A stretch of 64,000 bases of DNA from an uncultured Ruminococcus sp. (GTDB lineage Bacteria > Bacillota > Clostridia > Oscillospirales > Ruminococcaceae), in contig CANQVK010000015.1 in assembly GCA_947627275.1 (NCBI GenBank), forward strand, positions 1 to 64,000, written 5' to 3'. The position numbers were made by a program, and so were the translations under genes. Positions 62,161 to 64,000 of the stretch are shown here, piece by piece. Numbering within the stretch: the stretch's first letter is position 1; each line of letters opens with the position of its first letter. The notes under the pieces are model-generated. The model was given only the letters and a program-made list of their open reading frames with translations. It was not told the origin of the DNA and made no database searches.

Positions 62161-62232
62161 TGGACACGGCGTACCGTGTCAGTTCATAAATAATTTTGAG
62201 GGAACGTTCTCATGAAGAACGTTCCCTCTTTC
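62161..62232. terminator. trpB terminator and family F double hairpin, copy 2
   Basis: GAGGGAACGTTCT/AGAACGTTCCCTC (62198-62232) lies directly after trpB. GACACGG/CCGTGTC precedes it, as in the repeat at 26801. Confidence 0.75.
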
Positions 62233-62241
62233 AATGGGTTT

Positions 62242-63618
62242 TTATTTATTTATTTTGGGGAGCGTATCAAAGGATCTCTGCAATTCCTCATCAGTGGGGA
62301 TATAGTCGCTCATTTTGCCGTCGTTATATGCGGCGTAGGCGTACATATCAAAATATCCCGTACCCGTCAGACCAAAGAGAATAGTTTTCTCCTCGCCTGT
62401 TTCCTTGCACTTAAGAGCCTCGTCCACAGCCGCCTTGATAGCGTGGCTGCTCTCGGGAGCGGGAAGTATTCCCTCGACCCGTGCGAACTTCTGTGCGGCT
62501 TCAAATACGGCGGTCTGTTCTACGGAAACAGCCTCCATAAGACCCTGATCGTAAAGCTCTGAAAGTATAGCGCTCATGCCGTGGTATCTAAGTCCGCCCG
62601 CATGGTTTGCAGAGGGCATAAAGCCGCTGCCGAGGGTGTACATTTTCTGGAGCGGACAAACCTTGCCCGTATCGCAGAAGTCGTAAGCGTAAACTCCTCT
62701 TGTAAGGCTCGGGCATGAAGCAGGCTCTACGGCAATAATGCGGTAATCAGCTTTTCCTTTCAGCTTTTCGCCCATAAAGGGAGCTATAAGTCCGCCGAGA
62801 TTCGAGCCGCCGCCTGCGCAGCCTATGATAATATCGGGCTTTATGCCGTATTTATCCATAGCCGTTTTGGTTTCAAGACCGATAACGGTCTGGTGGAGCA
62901 GGACTTGTGAAAGCACGCTGCCGAGAACGTAACGGTAGCCCTCCTGAGAAGTTGCGGCTTCAACGGCTTCGGATATAGCGCAGCCGAGGCTTCCGTTTGT
63001 ATCGGGAAATTCAGCCAAGATCTTTTTGCCGACTTCCGTAGTCATTGAGGGTGAGGGAGTTACGCTTGCGCCATATGTTCGCATTACTTCACGGCGGAAG
63101 GGCTTCTGCTCATAGGATACCTTTACCATGTAGACCTTGCAGTCTAAGCCGAAATATGAACAAGCCATTGAAAGAGCCGTTCCCCACTGACCTGCGCCCG
63201 TTTCAGTCGTAACGCCTTTCAAGCCCTGTTTTTTGGCGTAGTAAGCCTGTGCGATGGCAGAATTGAGCTTATGGCTTCCGCTGGTGTTGTTTCCCTCGAA
63301 TTTGTAGTAAATTTTTGCCGGAGTGTCCAGAGCCTTTTCAAGACAGTAAGCCCGTACAAGCGGCGAAGGACGATACATCTTGTAAAAGCCGAGTATCTCC
63401 TCGGGAATGTCTATATACGGCGTAGTTTCGTCAAGCTCCTGCTTAACAAGCTCGTCGCAGAACACATGTCCCAGTTCTTCGGCAGTTACGGGCATACCTG
63501 TTCCGGGATTGAGCAGGGGAGCAGGCTTTTTCTTCATATCCGCGCGGACATTGTACCATTGCTTCGGAAGTTCATCCTCGGAGAGGTAGATTTTATAAGG
63601 GATCTTTTCATTTGACAT
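62242..63618 (-). CDS. trpB: Tryptophan synthase beta chain, TrpB2-like
   Basis: 458 residues, longer than classical TrpB (about 400). PLP Lys117 in NNTSGSHKLNSA, catalytic ETGAGQWG and the phosphate loop CAGGGSNLGG are intact. It joins indole and serine to make tryptophan. The length and extra N-terminal segment match the TrpB2 group, which works without TrpA; no trpA lies nearby. Expression is set by the tRNA-Trp T-box upstream, so it is a tryptophan-starvation gene, perhaps for indole salvage. Confidence 0.93.
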   Translation of the reverse strand: MSNEKIPYKIYLSEDELPKQWYNVRADMKKKPAPLLNPGTGMPVTAEELGHVFCDELVKQELDETTPYIDIPEEILGFYKMYRPSPLVRAYCLEKALDTPAKIYYKFEGNNTSGSHKLNSAIAQAYYAKKQGLKGVTTETGAGQWGTALSMACSYFGLDCKVYMVKVSYEQKPFRREVMRTYGASVTPSPSMTTEVGKKILAEFPDTNGSLGCAISEAVEAATSQEGYRYVLGSVLSQVLLHQTVIGLETKTAMDKYGIKPDIIIGCAGGGSNLGGLIAPFMGEKLKGKADYRIIAVEPASCPSLTRGVYAYDFCDTGKVCPLQKMYTLGSGFMPSANHAGGLRYHGMSAILSELYDQGLMEAVSVEQTAVFEAAQKFARVEGILPAPESSHAIKAAVDEALKCKETGEEKTILFGLTGTGYFDMYAYAAYNDGKMSDYIPTDEELQRSFDTLPKINK

Positions 63619-63649
63619 AGTAATTTCTCCTTTCGGGAATCGCCTTGGC

Positions 63650-63927
63650 GGAAAACAAAAGCTCCTGCCTCGGCATTATAGAACTAATGCCGGGACAGGA
63701 GCATAATATCAATGCTTCTGCGGTGCCACCCCGCTTGACGGAATAACCGTCCACTCTAAGGCTTTGATAACGCAGTACCGCTGCGGCTCGCCTACTGTGC
63801 AGATACGCCGTTCAGTTCGCCCTCGGAAGCCCATTCTCTGTAATATCTCACATCGGCTCGCACCATACGCCGATTCTCTGCGCTGAAAATAATACGGTTA
63901 CTTACACTTCTTCACAGGTTTACTTAC
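63650..63927 (-). ncRNA. tRNA-Trp T-box leader of trpB
   Basis: On the minus strand the T-box sequence GGGTGGCACCGC (complement of 63722-63733) is followed by a terminator stem GCTCCTG/CAGGAGC (63661-63702) and TTTTG. Upstream, Stem I has GGTGCGAGCCGA and the specifier loop GAA-TGG-GC, with TGG (63831-63833) reading tryptophan. Uncharged tRNA-Trp should stabilise the antiterminator. The 63619-64000 region has no gene. Confidence 0.9.
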
Positions 63928-63956
63928 AGTTTATCATAATCCGGCGGATTTGTCAA
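63928..63956 (-). promoter_or_regulatory. trpB promoter
   Basis: TTGACA (63951-63956), 17-bp spacer, TAAACT (63928-63933) on the minus strand, just before the T-box. Confidence 0.75.
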
Positions 63957-64000
63957 GAAAATGGCTTTAATTTGTAGAATACGTGCAAAACGTCGCTGCT

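Overview
The window looks like chromosome of a cellulosome-forming Ruminococcus (Ruminococcus flavefaciens-like; this is inference). Two secreted plant cell-wall hydrolases (a GH74 xyloglucanase and a GH5 endoglucanase) end in almost identical type I dockerins, and a secreted leucine-rich-repeat protein ends in a different dockerin. The rest is ordinary Bacillota housekeeping with sigma-A promoters at 17-bp spacing. No tRNA, rRNA, CRISPR array, prophage or transposase gene was found.

Layout. 1-3.8 kb: a partial repeat-rich acidic protein, then an ABC exporter with an XRE-AbrB regulator. 3.9-6.4 kb: secDF. 6.5-13.6 kb: the F1Fo ATP synthase operon, with the delta and alpha subunits fused into one 674-residue protein and at least four repeat elements in its gaps. 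13.7-21.5 kb: a GDP-deoxyhexose and glycosyltransferase locus (polyprenyl sugar-phosphate transferase, manC, gmd, rmd, two GT4 enzymes). 21.5-23.2 kb: yabP-yabQ-divIC-yabR in the Bacillus order. 23.4-32.9 kb: secG, rnr, a lipoprotein, a Na/Pi-PhoU transporter, feoB, and an LRR-dockerin gene divergent from an XRE regulator. 33-36.6 kb: an MBOAT/SGNH O-acylation pair and an AraC regulator. 37-43.3 kb: two M16 peptidases, lgt, folD and a CPBP protease. 43.5-46.6 kb: the GH74 xyloglucanase. 46.7-53.8 kb: a small sigma-like protein, an Orn/Lys/Arg decarboxylase homologue, holB, yaaT, queH, ybaK, and dipicolinate synthase dpaAB. 53.9-58.2 kb: GH5, an orphan solute-binding lipoprotein and a small membrane protein. 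58.4-64 kb: metH, pheA and a stand-alone TrpB under a tRNA-Trp T-box.

The most unusual feature is the intergenic DNA. At least five families of short non-coding elements recur between genes. Family A (two 158-bp copies differing at two bases) has inverted ends and a 5-bp target duplication, TAATA, whose first three bases are the stop codon of the upstream gene in both cases. Family B has an approximately 156-bp palindromic core flanked by CTAAG or TTAG repeats; one copy is nested in another inverted-repeat element. Family C has a constant frame around a long hairpin whose arms differ between copies yet still pair. Family D starts directly after stop codons, and its terminal repeat supplies a ribosome binding site. 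Family E is a 168-bp chain of hairpins with compensating substitutions. Many sit immediately 3' of a stop codon. No encoded transposase explains them here.

Other points: sporulation genes (yabPQ, dpaAB, with a possible sigma-K promoter) in a lineage usually called asporogenous, a small protein with two DivIVA-like motifs in the glycan locus, and a perfect palindrome inside the pheA promoter spacer.
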